From: Allium sativum
Lineage: Eukaryota; Streptophyta; Magnoliopsida; Asparagales; Amaryllidaceae
DNA length: 64,000 nucleotides
NCBI GenBank assembly: GCA_030737875.1
Contig: CM060923.1
Span: 491,934,453 to 491,998,452, forward strand
Direction of reading: 5' to 3'
Part shown: piece after piece, positions 62,562 through 64,000 of the stretch
Position numbering within the stretch: the stretch's first letter is position 1
Layout of the letters: each line of letters opens with the position of its first letter
Notes under the pieces: generated by a model
What the model was told of the DNA's origin: nothing
Seen by the model: only the letters and a program-made list of their open reading frames with translations
Databases searched by the model: none
Program-made: the position numbers and the translations under genes

Positions 62562-64000
62562 AGTTAAAGATTAAAACTAAGTGGAGTTTTAATGAATCTT
62601 TAATTAGATTGAAATGATCGAGAATGGAGTATCACCAGTTTTACTCCAGGCGATAGTTAAATCTTTAATTAGATTTGAACGTGAAATGGTAATTGAATTT
62701 ACCGATAACACCGTGGTGTTAGATATGAAGTATTACCAGTTTTACTTCATGGGATGAATAGGTTGGGATTAGGAAATTAAATAAATGATTACTTCGGTGT
62801 GGTTCGCTAATCCCGACTAGTTTGAATTGATATTCAAAGGAGATAAAAGAATAAATTGAAAGAATTTATCTTTGATAAAATTAATGGGAACTTTTCCCAA
62901 AGTATAGGAATATTTGAATAAAAGAATAGTCTGAATTGGAATGAGGCGTATGTTGTGTCTGTGTAACACTTATTTATTATATACGCGAGTTATTCAGAAA
63001 GACCAAGTTTATCCCATTCTTAATAACTGATTTGACGTGGTGTCGAAGATGAAGACGGTGGTCGAAGACCGGAGGTCTTCACGTCGTTTGGGTAATTACT
63101 GATGATCTTGATTGGGCTATACACCCAAGAAGATGGAAACAGTTGGTGATCGTCCAGACGTACTTGGAGATCGATGGATATGCGGGGTACTAGGTGCCTC
63201 CGGTTTCATTCAGACCCAGAACGGACTTGTAAATGGACTGTGTGTCTGACATTGGATTTTAGTCTGTGTGATTGATTTCTATTAAATATATATATGTTTG
63301 GCGGCAGAGAATTTATTCTCTTGCTTAACACCCTTCTCTGAGATGTACGAGCTTAGGGGTTACATACAGATGGATATCAAACACATAGAGTGAATTGCCT
63401 GTGTGGCATGCCTAAGATGCAAATGATCAAGGCTTCTATTGAAAAGCAAAGTCTTGTGGTTGATGATCAAAGCACCGCTTGTGTTGCATAGCTTTGTGTA
63501 ACGTGAATTCGCGAGCCTTACACCCCGGTTGTGAACCAGAAACGGGAGAGGACCTCAGGGAGGGCGTGCGTTTTCTTCTAGCTAGGGTGGTGTCAGTGAC
63601 CTACCAGCCCTGACATTTATATACTTTTCACCTGTGTGGTTGTTGCTGTTGCGAGGCGCCTCGGTTAGATCGGACGATCCGGGTCCGATGGAGCCATTCG
63701 TTGGCTCGTTTACGCCCCAAAGGGCGGGGAAACGCAGTGTTCAGGGTTTAAGTTTAATCCACATCGGTGGACCGGCCCTGTCGCTCCAAGGGGCAGTTGC
63801 GGCTGTTCCTGATGCTCGGGCTAGACAGTCTCGAATCGGTTGAGGACTATCTTTTGCCTCGGTTCATAGATGGAAATCCAATTTCCAAATACGTGACATT
63901 TGCGGTTTTATTTGTAGAGCCTAGTATGGCGACATAGTGGGATGGGGCGCTTATGCCGTGTATGATTGATACTTATGATTTGAAGTTGTTTTATACACTA

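Larger units (their letters stand above)
58862..64000 (+). repeat. A'': A-type LTR, partial (runs off the window)
   Basis: It starts TGTAATAACCCGG, like A at 7075, and stays collinear with A to the window end, which corresponds to about 12330 of A. It keeps the TATA (59745-59753), a diverged U3 duplication (about 59250-59560), the CCGACCGTCGG palindrome (about 61706), three imperfect palindromes (about 62315-62561) and the small hairpin (63307-63320). Three tandem arrays (60341-60465, 61130-61210, 61360-61595) are absent from A. Whether it is a solo LTR or belongs to an element is not decidable here. Confidence 0.82.

Overview
This window is heterochromatic, gene-poor DNA from a flowering plant. 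It is almost entirely a nest of LTR retrotransposons, with one 5'-truncated LINE and eroded ends of two DNA transposons. No host protein-coding gene, tRNA or rRNA gene is visible. Evidence for a plant: primer-binding sites matching initiator-Met tRNA (TGGTATCAGAGC), Ty3/gypsy and Ty1/copia pol, a plant-type L1 ORF2 with a zf-RVT region, PIF/Harbinger transposase and a CACTA end. The species cannot be named from the sequence.

Layout (names are mine). G1 (1-5959, minus) is a Ty3/gypsy element with readable protease-RT-RNase H running off the left edge. It sits in the 5' LTR of A (5960-13018, plus), an element with a 5.9 kb LTR and a ~1 kb non-coding interior. A abuts a broken Harbinger transposase (13027-13510), a CACTA terminus (13650-13991) and 375 bp of unassigned sequence. 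A' (14367-21814, minus) is a related LTR, interrupted by a LINE (about 17070-20050). It is cut at 21815 by B (21815-30789, minus; 6.3 kb LTR, non-coding interior). B's second LTR is cut by copia element C (30790-58861, plus). C's 5' LTR is split by D (31288-52020, minus; a gag-only gypsy element with a 5-bp duplication ATATT). D's 5' LTR is split by E (39146-51572, plus; 5.8 and 5.3 kb LTRs, 1.3 kb non-coding interior, duplication AATAG). A'' (58862-64000, plus) is an A-type LTR that cuts off the decayed copia pol and runs off the right edge.

A, B and E have LTRs far longer than their interiors and encode nothing recognisable; D encodes only Gag. All four keep a primer-binding site, a polypurine tract and a GGACGAAA-type motif just before the 3' LTR. 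They therefore look like non-autonomous passengers of autonomous gypsy elements such as G1. The most unusual signal is a set of structured elements inside the LTRs. G1/D LTRs carry two-stem hairpins whose arms differ between copies while staying complementary, and D LTRs add a run of five more hairpins. A-type LTRs carry three imperfect palindromes, and A, B and E LTRs share a small hairpin with a compensatory change. Other points of interest are the mosaic LTR pair of E, the recombinant gag-pol of G1, and E inserted about 30 bp downstream of D's TATA box.
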